Positions 1-10,233 of a stretch of DNA of 64,000 bases are shown here, piece after piece. This stretch comes from Xestospongia muta (Eukaryota > Porifera > Demospongiae > Haplosclerida > Petrosiidae). The stretch is from the NCBI GenBank assembly GCA_963693285.1, contig OY848929.1, positions 808,501 through 872,500 on the forward strand, in the 5' to 3' direction. A program made the position numbers and the translations under genes. The notes under the pieces were generated by a model. That model was not told where the DNA came from, searched no databases, and saw nothing but the letters and a program-made list of their open reading frames with translations. Positions within the stretch are counted from its first letter, which is position 1, and each line of letters starts with the position of its first letter.

Positions 1-344
1 ATGTGGTCTGTTTGCATGACATTCTTGTGAACAAGTAATGAATAATATTAAAATGTCCATCAGTATTAAGTGTATATAGTAGGTTAGGAAATACCTCACC
101 TTACATTCCATGCATAAAACACCTTTTTTAATGAAGGGCTCAACTTAACTCAACTCAAGTCAACTCAGACAGAGTATAGTACAGAAGTTTTAGTAGTACT
201 ACCTGCAAATACTGTACGATAGTCCCATTCCCAGACTCCATGACATTTGAACACTCAAATATCAGGAGTCTGAGAATGAGACTAGAATATTTAAAATTCT
301 ATTCATATATGTTCAAAATAATAATTGTACTGTTTCCATTTTAG

Positions 345-838
345 ATGCAACCATATTATCCCAGTATGATGCCATATCCTTACATTCCTGCTCCTAGACT
401 TCCTCCTGAATTTATCCCTAATGATTACTTGATAATGACATTAATTTTGACAATTGTTTTTGCTTTCTTTCAATTAACTTCGCTAATGTTTTTTATTCCA
501 GCTCTCGTAGGATCAATAATGGTAAGTTAGTTTAAATAATAATTTTTTTGTCTACTTGTAAAATTGGTATTAATATTAATATAACAATAGTGTAATTATC
601 AATAATTTAGTCTCCTATTTTAATTAACAGATTCAGTTTATTAGCTTTTTGTTATTGTCTTTATTAATAGGCTATTCAGAAGAAGAACAATGGCATTCAA
701 TTTTACGTTGAAGCAAAACGATTTGGACATGCAGCTCTGATTTTAGATGTCGTTGGAATTGTGTGGGTCATGTTAACCTCTATTAGTATCATTATTGGTG
801 TAATGGTACCAGTATTTACCACTGATTACTTCTACTAA
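345..838 (+). CDS. CD225/dispanin-type membrane protein, copy 1 (5' end outside window)
   Basis: Exons 345..521 and 671..838 encode the last 114 residues of a small two-pass membrane protein. The upstream proline-rich exon must lie left of position 1, because 345 follows a clear polypyrimidine-AG acceptor and the tandem copy at 2547 has such an exon. The visible part starts with a Pro/Tyr-rich stretch, then the family-typical PNDYL followed by a hydrophobic segment; the second exon has a basic loop (AIQKKN, EAKRFGHAA) and a second hydrophobic segment, ending VPVFTTDYFY. This order (Pro-rich N-terminus, PxDYL, membrane segment, basic loop, membrane segment) is that of CD225 proteins such as IFITMs, PRRTs and SynDIGs. 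The role here is unknown. It is nearly identical to the copy at 2547-3996, introns included. Confidence 0.8.
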
Positions 839-1275
839 TTGTTAATATAGTTTTTACATTTAAAATGATGATATTTTTATAATCATTATGAACAAATACA
901 TATTATATATTATATTGCACTGTATCTAGAGTCCTTTTAGAAATCCAATACTTTAATATGAAATTATATATTACTAAAATCTAGACCCTATATCTTAAAC
1001 TTGGAACCCAAAGTGTATTAATTTCACATTAAAGTATTGCTTTATGTTCATAACTTTTAAAATTAGTTTTGTTACCTATATGATCACTTAATTATTTATT
1101 GTACATGCTGTCTTTGCGATATAATTAAAAATTAAGTGGTCGCACCTACTTTTAATTTAATCCACACCCACGTAATTTTTATAAAATGAAAGTTTAAAAA
1201 TGACTTCACGTAAAAAAGTTAAAAAAGCATTGCTAATCAATTTAATTAATTTAACAAGTGTTAACTACAATGATC
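839..1275. other. Intergenic, 3' flank of CD225 copy 1
   Basis: AT-rich, no coding signal. Up to about 1080 it is closely similar to the 3' flank of the second copy (about 3997-4270), so it belongs to the duplicated segment. Confidence 0.6.
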
Positions 1276-1445
1276 ATGGTAATAGTAATACCCCCTATCA
1301 TCTTTACAATGTAATCCATTAGTGAGTCTAATCACTAGTACTGTTACAATACCAGTAATATCAAATTGAGAATGCTGAGTACAGCAGCCACATATCCCTG
1401 GAACTTAGCAGATGGATATTTTCCTTCTTTCTTGGCATTGTAGGC
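1276..1445 (-). pseudogene. Relic of a CD225-type last exon
   Basis: On the minus strand this stretch matches the last exon of the gene at 7987-8902 almost base for base, starting at the GCCTAC codons (1445 downward) and encoding AYNAKKEGKYPSAKFQGYVA. It carries a one-base deletion (GATATTACTGG against GATATATACTGG in the intact copy), which shifts the frame in the second membrane segment. The CACACAG acceptor has become GATAAAG. No partner exons are visible upstream, so this is a decayed fragment. Confidence 0.75.
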
Positions 1446-2546
1446 CTTTATCATAGAAAAAATAAACAATATTGGTATACATCATAGAGCATTGTAACTG
1501 TCTCCCATACTCACATGTGCATTTTTGGTGTCTTGCCCGTTAGTTCATTCTTCTAATATCTGTGTATGTTCTTTGAGAATAGTTCGACTTACTATTAGGG
1601 AAATGCAGACAAAATTTGTCAACAACAATTGTCACATCAGCAGATGATACTGACAATATTATACTAATATTAATATATATACGTAAAAAATCAGAGGTAG
1701 TTGCACTCAAATTATTTATGTGTTTATTAGTTAATGCAGTCATTATATTATTGTGTAAACCACTGAGTTTTGAATAATTATTTCAAAAAGACTAAATTAG
1801 TTATACTTTGTTTAGTTCACGAGAAAATGAGGTGATATTATTACACACTAATAAATATTGTACAGGAGGAGAGTGTTCTGAAGTAAAGACAACTTATAGG
1901 ATATTGACATGCATATGGTGTGTTGTAGTATGATATTAGTTCTCATATCTTATGATGTCAAGGACTTTCTGACTTTTTCAATGTAGATTAAACTGTAATG
2001 CATTTAAGAATTGTAGATTTGCTAAAGACGAAGTTTAGTGATTAAACAATTCAGGCAATGTGACACAACATTAATGTCAGCATCATTGAGATACATAATT
2101 AATTCCACTCTGACTACAGTCCATCTGCTCAGCCAGTAATATATCAATTGTTAGTACAGCAATAATGATTTTATCTTAATGTATGCATAGATGTAGTTAA
2201 TGAGCTATCACTATAGTGGTTGTCATCACCAGGTGCCAGTGTTAATTTGTAGTTTACTTAAGATCTAGTTCAGCAATACAAGCTAGATGCTGTTTATATG
2301 CCATTCGATCATTTTATTTTTTGACAAACATTAGGGTATGTAAATGGCTTCCTATGTAATTAGTAGTTGATCATTTCATACATGCAAATCATAGTATTTA
2401 TTACAGCCATCAACTTCACAACTGCAGTGACTCAAGGACCCAGTACACATCCCAGAACATTTGAGATAGGGTCTATGGTGTCCCCGGAAACTATTAATTA
2501 TTTGGTGTCCTAGGGGAGAACAAATTTGCATTGACAATCATCGACA
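1446..2546. other. Intergenic region upstream of CD225 copy 2
   Basis: About 1.1 kb without a convincing coding exon. A 67-codon minus-strand reading frame at 1540-1743 shows no family features and no splice context. The last ~100 bp should hold the promoter of the gene starting at 2547; I see no definite element. Confidence 0.5.
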
Positions 2547-3996
2547 ATGGCCAACGAAGCTCCTCCGTCTTATCACGAAATTCACGGCACACCTGGTACC
2601 TCTACAACACAGTCAAGTACTGGAGTAGTAAGTCAAAGACAATCTGGTCCATCGTTGACACCACAACAAGGATCTAGTGCTACTCAACAAGGACCTGGTA
2701 TGATACCAGTGGTTACTCCACAAGGACCTGGTACAGTACCAATGGCTACTCCACAAGGACCTGGTATGATACCAGTGGCTACTCCACAAGGACCTGGTAT
2801 GATACCAGTGGTTACTCCACAAGGACCTGGTACAGTACCAATGGCTACTCCACAAGGACCTGCTATGATACCAGTGGCTACTCCACAAGGACCTGGTACA
2901 GTACCAATGGCTACTCCACAAGGACCTGGTATGATACCAATGGCTACTCCACAAGGACCTCATATGGTACCAATGGCTACTCCACAAGGACCTGGTATGA
3001 TGACCATGCCTGGTCAGCCAATGGCCTATGTGAGTAGTAACTTATCTCCAGACTAGGATGGCTATTAATGGAACCCCAGTGGGACAGTCCAAGATTAGCA
3101 AATATGATCCCTACATATCCACATAACTTAAATATTGAACTTAAAAGTATGCGTCTTGAGGCTCAGACTGTCCCACTGGACGACTCTTGAAGTCATTACT
3201 AATGTAGCCTGGTATATTCAATATAATGTATACTTCATGATCTGGAGACAGTTGAAGTTGGCTATTAACTTAGTATCAATTAATGAAGACTGGTAGCTAA
3301 TGACCATACCTTACAAACAATTAAATAGTGCAGAAACTTTAGTAGTACTGTCTTTAAATAGTGTACTAGAAGTGTGATAGTCTCATTCCCAGACTCCATG
3401 ACATTTGAGCACTCAAATATCAGGAGTCTGAGAATGAAACTAGAATATTTAAAATACTATTGGTATGCATTCAAAATAATAATTGTACTGTTTCTATTTT
3501 AGATGCAACCATATTATCCCAGTATGATGCCATATCCCTACATTCCTGCTCCTAGACTTCCTCCTGAATTTATCCCTAATGATTACTTGATAATGACATT
3601 AATTTTGACGATTGTTTTTGCTTTCTTTCAAATAACTTCGCTAATGTTTTTTATTCCAGCTCTGGTAGGATCAATAATGGTAAGTTAGTTTAAATAATAA
3701 TTTTTTTGTCTACTTGTATAATTGGTATTAATATTAATATAACAATAGTGTAATTATCAATAATTTAGTCTCCTATTTTAATTAACAGATTCAGTTTATT
3801 ATCTTTTTGTTGTTGTCTTTATTGATATTTTTAATAGGCTATTCAGAAGAAGAACAATGGCATTCAATTTTACGTTGAAGCAAAACGATTTGGACATGCA
3901 GCTCTGATTTTAGATGTCGTTGGAATTGTGTGGGTCATGTTAACCTCTATTAGTATCATTATTGGTGTAATGGTACCAGTATATACATATTACTAA
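2547..3996 (+). CDS. CD225/dispanin-type membrane protein with Pro-rich repeats, copy 2
   Basis: Three exons, 2547..3029, 3503..3679 and 3838..3996, all phase 0, give 272 residues. Exon 1 (residues 1-161) begins MANEAPPSYHEIHG, with a PPSY motif like the WW-domain-binding PPxY motifs common at CD225 N-termini. It continues with about ten copies of an 11-residue repeat (TPQGPGMIPVA and variants, from a 33-bp DNA repeat). Exon 2 has MQPYYPSMMPYPYIPAPRLP, PNDYL and a first hydrophobic segment; exon 3 has the basic loop and second hydrophobic segment. Exons 2 and 3, both introns and the 3' flank nearly duplicate 345-838; the visible exon 2 protein differs by one residue (Leu to Ile). Function unknown; family members act in membrane trafficking and, in vertebrates, restriction of virus entry. 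Confidence 0.88.
2690..3000 (+). repeat. Coding 33-bp minisatellite
   Basis: About nine to ten tandem 33-bp units, each reading roughly GGACCTGG(T/A)...CCACAA and coding 11 residues in frame. Units differ mainly at ATGATACCAGTG versus ACAGTACCAATG. It makes up most of the N-terminal half of the CD225 protein starting at 2547 and produces a spurious antisense reading frame at 2613-2987. Confidence 0.9.
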
Positions 3997-5051
3997 CTGT
4001 TGATATAGTTTTTACATTTAAAATGATGATATTTTTATAATCATTATCAACAACTCATCATACATATTATATATTATATTGCACTGTATCTAGAGTCCTT
4101 TTAGAAAATCCAATACTTTAATATGAAATTATATATTACTAAAATCTAGACCCTATATCTTAAACTTTGGAACTCAAGGTGTATTAATTTCACATTAAAG
4201 TATTAATTTTCTAAGAGGGCTCGCTACTTTTTAATATTCATAACTTTTAAAATTAGTTTTGTTATCTATATAATCACTCATTGTATTTGTGGTCATCCAA
4301 ACTTGGAAATCACTGTATAAACAACTTGTTTACTGAAGGATCTGTAAAAATATACCCTTTTAGCAAATAATGTAGACAACCCAATTTATACCATCTCCAG
4401 CTGCTACTATGAACTTAATTTAATATTAGTACTAATGTAATTTATGATGACTTAATTTTGCATATCTAGCACATAGTTGACAAAATTATTGCACGCATCA
4501 CTTGACTAACATGTTGTATTCATTCTATGAATATCATTATTCCATATAAGGGAATGGAGTATATGATGCACTCTATAATTACTCTATTTACATTCTTAAT
4601 TTGTTAATAAGCAACAACACTTGACTTAATATCCGACAGAAGTATTCCACCTGTTTTGTTAATATTACCAAAAGTCATATTTCATAAGACAAGTATAATC
4701 TGGATAGTGTTGAACTCAGAAATATTACATATACTATTAAATTATTATTGAACAAATTTTTGAAAATTCAGTGGGATCTGGTGGACTCCTCCTGCGCTAC
4801 GACTGTAACAGTCCATGAAGGAAAATGTTTCATTTTTAGGTAAAGTTGAACAAATAATTTACAATTAGTTTATTATGTATACATTTCCCTAACCCTTAAT
4901 GATTTTAATGTTAGTGTCTGTTATGTTATTAAGAAATAAAAAAGAACAATAAGTATAACAGCTAACTTAAGTAACAACTTGCCAGTGAAACATTTTCTTA
5001 CAAAATAAAAAAATAAAAAAAACTGATGAACTTGATGAAGTGTGCATGTAC
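3997..5051. other. Intergenic between convergent CD225 genes
   Basis: AT-rich, about 1 kb. The first ~270 bp match the 3' flank of copy 1. Beyond that I see no exon, RNA gene or repeat array. Confidence 0.5.
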
Positions 5052-5900
5052 TTAACAACCATAATTCATAGAACCACAATGCAATCCAAAAATGAGTCCA
5101 ATTAAGAATACTGTTATAAAACCAGTGTAAGCCATATTGAGAACACTAAATACAACTGCCAAATATCCTTGTAACTTGGCAGATGAGTATCTTCCTTCTT
5201 TCTTAGCATTATAGGCCTGTGTGATGAAATATGACACACATGGTAAAAGGTTATATAACAGGAAGTTATACTAAGGCATCTATAATAACTATTGAGAAAA
5301 AATGAGGTTTCTATATTTGTACTCTGCTCTAACAAAATTATAGGTAATATAAAACAAGGTTGGCTAAAGCTACAAAGGAGCTCGGAATAGCTTTCATTGA
5401 TAATGGTACTGACAGTTAAAATGACATGACTTTTCAAATGATAAGTAAGTAATTAGTTTGAAGTTCACTAACAATATGTTAATAATTAATTTTACTCACC
5501 AATATAGCACATAGTAAGGCTGGAATACCAAGTACCAAAGATGAGAGATTTAACATAGCACACCCCATAGTGACAATTGTAGTTATAACTAAATTATGAC
5601 TTGGAAGAAGACGACGATCAATTGGTTGGGCCACCTGAGTCAAGATACAAAACAAATTATTAAAATTACATGTAGTATACATTCATTTACTGGTTGTGGC
5701 ATGTACACCATTCCTCCTTCTGGTCCAGCTACATACTGTACTGGTACAGGTTGTGGTACTGCCATCATCATAGGCTGCTGACCTGCAGGAATTATAGGCT
5801 GACCAGAGGCCCCCACTGACATTGGCTGACCTGAAGAGATTGGTTGACCAGGAGTACTAACTGGTCCAGTAGAAGATTGGGTTTCACCTATTCCTGACAT
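5052..5900 (-). CDS. CD225/dispanin-type membrane protein, copy 3
   Basis: Exons 5900..5691, 5634..5500 and 5216..5052, all phase 0, 169 residues. Exon 1 is a Gln/Pro/Ser/Met-rich cytoplasmic tail (GQPISSGQPMSVG, QQPMMMAVPQPVPVQYVAGP). Exon 2 has PIDRRLLPSHNL and the first hydrophobic segment; exon 3 has the basic loop AYNAKKEGRYSSAKLQGY and the second hydrophobic segment, ending MNYGC. The three-exon plan and phases equal those of the other cluster members. It is closest to the gene at 7987-8902. Its start codon lies 107 bp from that of the divergent gene at 6008. Confidence 0.85.
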
Positions 5901-6007
5901 AATTCAAAATACTTGGGGTGTGGACGTATGGTCTGACAGAGTTATTTCCTAATTAAAGGGCGTTTATTCCTTCTCTGTGTTTCAATGTACAATCGATATA
6001 AATAGAC

Positions 6008-6793
6008 ATGGAAGATAACGAGAAACAGCCAATACCCCCCGAATATCCCACTTCTTCAACCCAGGTAAAACTAATTAAGCAATGAGAGTCTTTTAATCCA
6101 ATACTCTATCATTGATATTAGCCACAGCAATTGGCTTCTGCTACACCAACCTATTATCCATCAGTTCAGCCAACTATGATAGTTTGTGAACCTCCAGAGA
6201 TGCCTCCAGAGTTTCAACCACCAGACTACCTACCTGTCGCAATAATTGTTGGTATTATCTGTGCCTTCTTTAATATTACATCTTTATTCCTGTCCTTCCC
6301 AGCATTGATCTTTTCAGTGATGGTAAGTTAAATGTAGAATAACTGTAATGTGTCTGGTTTCAACTTAGTGTATATGCTTTATTAACAATTATTAACATAA
6401 TAATAACATAGTAGTAAACACTATAGGAACAATGCCTTGCAACTATATAGACGCAAGTTTCACATAACATTCCTAATAGAACAATATCAATAATGCTTCA
6501 TTCTGAACATGTATACGTATGCACAAATAAATTGAGTTAATATAGAGTCTTGGTCTTTGTACTTATCCATATATAGTAGTTATAATGATGACTTTCTCAT
6601 TCCTTATTAGGCAATCAATTATAAAAGCAAGAGGCAATATGTCACTGCAAAAAGAATGAGCATGGGTGCACTAATTTTCATCTTTTTGACTGTTCTATGG
6701 GTTGTCGCATGGGCCATTACTATTATGACCTTCGTTACTTTGTTCTGGTGGTTTGTAATTTTGCCTAGCTTTAATTATTCCAGAAACTATTAA
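6008..6793 (+). CDS. CD225/dispanin-type membrane protein, copy 4
   Basis: Exons 6008..6064, 6122..6322 and 6611..6793, phase 0, 146 residues. A short first exon (MEDNEKQPIPPEYPTSSTQ) carries PPEY, a PPxY motif. Exon 2 has EMPPEFQPPDYLPVA, the family PxDYL, then a hydrophobic segment; exon 3 has the basic loop (YKSKRQYVTAKRMS) and a second, aromatic-rich hydrophobic segment. More divergent than the other copies. It sits head to head with the minus-strand gene at 5052-5900. Confidence 0.85.
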
Positions 6794-7986
6794 TATATCG
6801 TACATTTTGTTTTTATTGTTTTATGTTTAAACAAACAGCTCCAGTCAAACGTGTTTTTTAAATGCAAACAATTACACTTTGTAGTTGAATGAGTGATGCT
6901 CCATATTTGTCACTTACAGTAATTATTGTTAATTAAAATTGTTGATAGGATTTTCCTCCGTGTTACCATATATCTACTAAATATAGTAACATGATGATGT
7001 AATTATGTTACTATATTTAGAGTTTAGGCAGAGATACGAGGACCGGGCATGGAATTCCAGAACCTGCAATGTTAACAGACGAGTGCTGCTGTTATAAAGC
7101 ATTTTTTATGTTGAAGCAAATGATCTAGACAAGGAGCTTTGATATTGAATGCTGTTGGAGTATGTGGTTTATATTAATTGTTTAATTATTGTTATTATTA
7201 TTATTAGCATAATGATGTATTCTTTTATGGTGCAATGAGAAACTAATTATCACATTATTGCAGTCATTTTAACAATTCATCAATGTAAAGTTTGTTTGAT
7301 ATATCATTAGTATGAATGGAATTTTGCATATGCCATAATAGGAAATTATAACTGATTTAATACATTTGGTTTGTGTAACCTGATCCCTAGCTGATATCAT
7401 ATTATTGACTTACTCTCCATTTATAGCAGTCAATTTGGTTAGAGATTCTCTCTGTTATAAATTTATAGTAAATTGAAGACTATAATAATACACTTTGCTT
7501 ACCAGCAGATAAACAGTATTAAATTATTATAACAATACATAACAATACATAACAATACTAATAGAATTTTGGTCCATAAAGGTAAACAATTAATTGATAT
7601 ATATGATGCATCAGATTATTGCTATACATGCTGGAATCACTGGTAATTATCCATCATCTCACTAAACAAATTAATTACAATATTGTTATGCCATCAATTA
7701 ATATCCATCATGTGAACTTTCTGCTAAACATTCACGCTACTTTTGAAATTAAACAAAAGAATGCTGTAGAACAATGACCATGATTTTAGAAGTTTTAGTA
7801 TTTTATAATTGTCTATTTTAACATGCTTTTCATAATTATTATTACATGATATATACAATGAAAATATTGTAGCATGTCCTGTCCCCCTACTTATAAATAC
7901 TTCACCTGGCCCCTCGGGAGGTGGAATAAAATAGACTATAAAATTTTGTAAAAATAACACTGAAGAAAATTTGCCAAATGTTAATG
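6794..7986. other. Intergenic, contains one exon relic
   Basis: No intact gene. The stretch near 7099-7170 is a relic (separate entry). A 90-codon minus-strand reading frame at 7724-7996 is not supported by homology and overlaps the 3' flank of the next gene. Confidence 0.5.
7099..7170 (+). pseudogene. Relic of a CD225-type last exon
   Basis: GCATTTTTTATGTTGAAGCA and the following GATCTAGAC...GGAGCTTTGATATTGAATG...GTTGGAGTATGTGG align with the exon 3 stretch at 690-765 (GCATTCAATTTTACGTTGAAGCA and onward), with several substitutions and indels that break the frame. A decayed plus-strand exon 3 without neighbours. Confidence 0.6.
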
Positions 7987-8902
7987 TCAATGACAAGGAT
8001 TATTACGGTAATTGTAATTGTAATAGTAATAGTAATAGCGATCATCATCTTTACAATATAATCCAATAGTGAGTCCAATCACTAGTACTGTTACAATACC
8101 AGTATATATCAAATTGAGAATGCTGAGTACAGCAGCCACATATCCCTGGAACTTAGCAGATGGATATTTCCCTTCTTTCTTAGCTTTGTAGGCCTGTGTG
8201 ATAATTATGTTAGATGATTGATAAATTATGTAGAACTCATGTGATAGAAGTAAAATTGGTTGCTGTGTGTGCCTCAGAAGTGAGTGGGCTTATTGTTTTA
8301 CACACAATATATCTTTACAGTCATGTAAAACATTAGAAATAAAGAAATGAAAATGGACACAGAGATATACTTAAATACAATATAGTCCAAAATAGACTCT
8401 CTAAGGTTTGCCAAACACAATGTTTGACAGATTTTTACATAAGATTGCCAATATAAACAACTATGGCCACATGTATTATAAAATATTGTAATTTCACTCA
8501 CCCATACAGCATAGAGTAAGGCAGGAATACCAAATAACAAAGATGTGAGGTTTAATATAGCACATCCCATGGTCACAACTACAGTTAGGACTAAATTATG
8601 ACTTGGAAGAAGACGACGATCAATTGGTTGGGGGGCCAACTGAGTCTAGATACAAAACAAATTATTAAAATTACATATAGTATATGTTCATTTACTGGTT
8701 GTGGCATAAACACCATTCCTCCTTGTGGTCCAGCTACATACCGTACTGGTACAGGTTGTGGTACTGCCATCATCATAGGCTGCTGATCATTAGAAGACAC
8801 AGCTGCAGGCTGACTAGGGGACACCACTGACATTGGCTGACTTGAAGAGACTGGTTGACCAGAAGTACTTACTGGTCCAGTTGAAGAGTGCTGTTGATCC
8901 AT
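7987..8902 (-). CDS. CD225/dispanin-type membrane protein, copy 5
   Basis: Exons 8902..8696, 8639..8502 and 8193..7987, phase 0, 183 residues. Exon 1 (MDQQHSSTGPVSTSGQPVSS onward) is Ser/Gln/Pro-rich; exon 2 has LAPQPIDRRLLPSHNL and the first hydrophobic segment; exon 3 has the basic loop (AYKAKKEGKYPSAKFQGY), the second hydrophobic segment and a Tyr/Asn/Asp-rich tail (KDDDRYYYYYYNYNYRNN) encoded by an (ATT/GTA)-rich microsatellite. A paralog of copy 3 and the parent type of the relic at 1276-1445. Confidence 0.85.
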
Positions 8903-9817
8903 CTTCTTTTAGGCACACTTTCACTTTCCGAGCGAAATTATTAACGTAATATAAAGCGGCTTCCTTTGTGAGATTAACGATTATGATGTCATAGCAAATA
9001 CTCGCCAGATAATAGACCGAGTAGAATCTAGTTCATCAACTTCACAGCAAGGATCTACCAATGACTACTCTACAAAGATTATGATACCAATGGCTACTCC
9101 ACAAGGACCTAATAAGATGATAGCATAGAGTGAGGCCAGTCAAAAAATGACCTATTTAGTTTACGATACAGCTATCCTGCCTTTAACAAACACCACACTT
9201 CAATGTAAAATCAAACATTTAGGTTCTAAGATTTAGAGGTTGGGGTCTAGGGTATTATAGCATTATTGAAGAATGGTGTTACACTATCAATAGAATACCC
9301 ACAACAGTTAGTTGAAGAGCCGACATAGGTTACTAATGATTTCTTACTAATAATAATAGTAACAGTTATTTTATCTTGGGTTCCTTTTTATAATATTATT
9401 ACTGTGTGGAGCAACACACTGCTTGCAATGGTAGCAAGTTAAGGTTATAAGAAAACAGTTTGTTAAATATACCAGTATTACAATAACTAGAACTGGAACT
9501 AAATTATAATTGAATGATCTTTATAAACTGTTTTCTATTTCTAGAAATCATTAATTTTAAACTATTTGGGTAAAACTAGTTGACATCATTTAGACTAGAT
9601 GGTTTAGATGTTATTAATATTATAATAATAGTATGATCATTTATTAATCTCTGACCACATGTATACATATATTACAGATAGGCTGGCTTTGTATCTACTG
9701 GCCTTTACATTTATTAACATATGTAAACAACAATGAATAAAATACATCAGTTAATTAAACACAGACACTAAGACGGCCTCTGTTTACTATATGATGTAAT
9801 AGAATTGTCTGAGTGTA
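8903..9817. other. Intergenic, contains one exon relic
   Basis: Apart from the relic at 9030-9152 I see no gene in this AT-rich stretch. Confidence 0.5.
9030..9152 (+). pseudogene. Relic of a CD225-type Pro-rich first exon
   Basis: Contains CAGCAAGGATCTACCAATGA, ATGATACCAATGGCTACTCC, ACAAGGACCT and ...CCAGTCAAAAAATGACCTAT. These align in order with exon 1 of the gene at 2547 (CAACAAGGATCTAGTGC, the 33-bp repeat, and TGGTCAGCCAATGGCCTAT). Only one repeat unit remains and the frame holds stops. Confidence 0.65.
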
Positions 9818-10096
9818 CTATCTTTCCCATCGAGTTTTGCCTTGTTTAGCATATTTGTGGGATGGTTTTGTATGATCATGTGACAAATTAAGAAAGAGTA
9901 AGAATGTTAAACATCCAGTGAGACATGCTGCTCCAAATATCATCACTTTCTTGTTCTAGACAATAAGGAGAAAACTTCATAAAATATCTGATATACTATT
10001 TTTTGTATTTACTGGTTTAGCAAATAGTTCAAAATTGATCACTCTAAATGCTGTAGTAGTTCTAGCTTTTCTAATACCCTTTCCAGGATCAGCCAT
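9818..10096 (-). CDS. SMIM8: Small integral membrane protein 8
   Basis: Two exons, 10096..10013 and 9955..9818, phase 0, 73 residues. The N-terminal exon reads MADPGKGIRKARTTTAFRV and INFELFAKP, matching the conserved R-TTT-FR-N-ELF-KP signature of animal SMIM8. The second exon opens NKKVMIFGAA and continues as one hydrophobic membrane segment with a basic C-terminus (KQGKTRWER). The family is single-pass with unknown biochemical role. It is shorter than human SMIM8 (97 aa), lacking part of the N-terminus. Its ATG is 137 bp from that of the divergent polymerase gene. Confidence 0.85.
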
Positions 10097-10233
10097 AATA
10101 ATTCGGTATACTTCTGTAAACTCTTCCAGTAAATGTGAGTATTTACGGAAGTATACGGAAACGTTCTAAAATTTGTACTGAAATGAAATGGGAAATAAAA
10201 AGCTAAGCTACTCCGTATATGTTTTCCATTTAG
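10097..10233. promoter_or_regulatory. Bidirectional promoter region SMIM8 / polymerase mu
   Basis: Only 137 bp separate the two divergent start codons, so both transcripts must initiate here or overlap. No TATA box is evident. Confidence 0.5.

Noticed and set aside
1540..1743. 67-codon minus-strand frame
   Set aside because: No similarity to CD225 middle exons, no splice sites fitting the relic at 1276-1445.
2613..2987. 124-codon minus-strand reading frame with SLWSSHWYH repeats
   Set aside because: Exact antisense of the 33-bp coding repeat of the CD225 gene; no splice or start context of its own.
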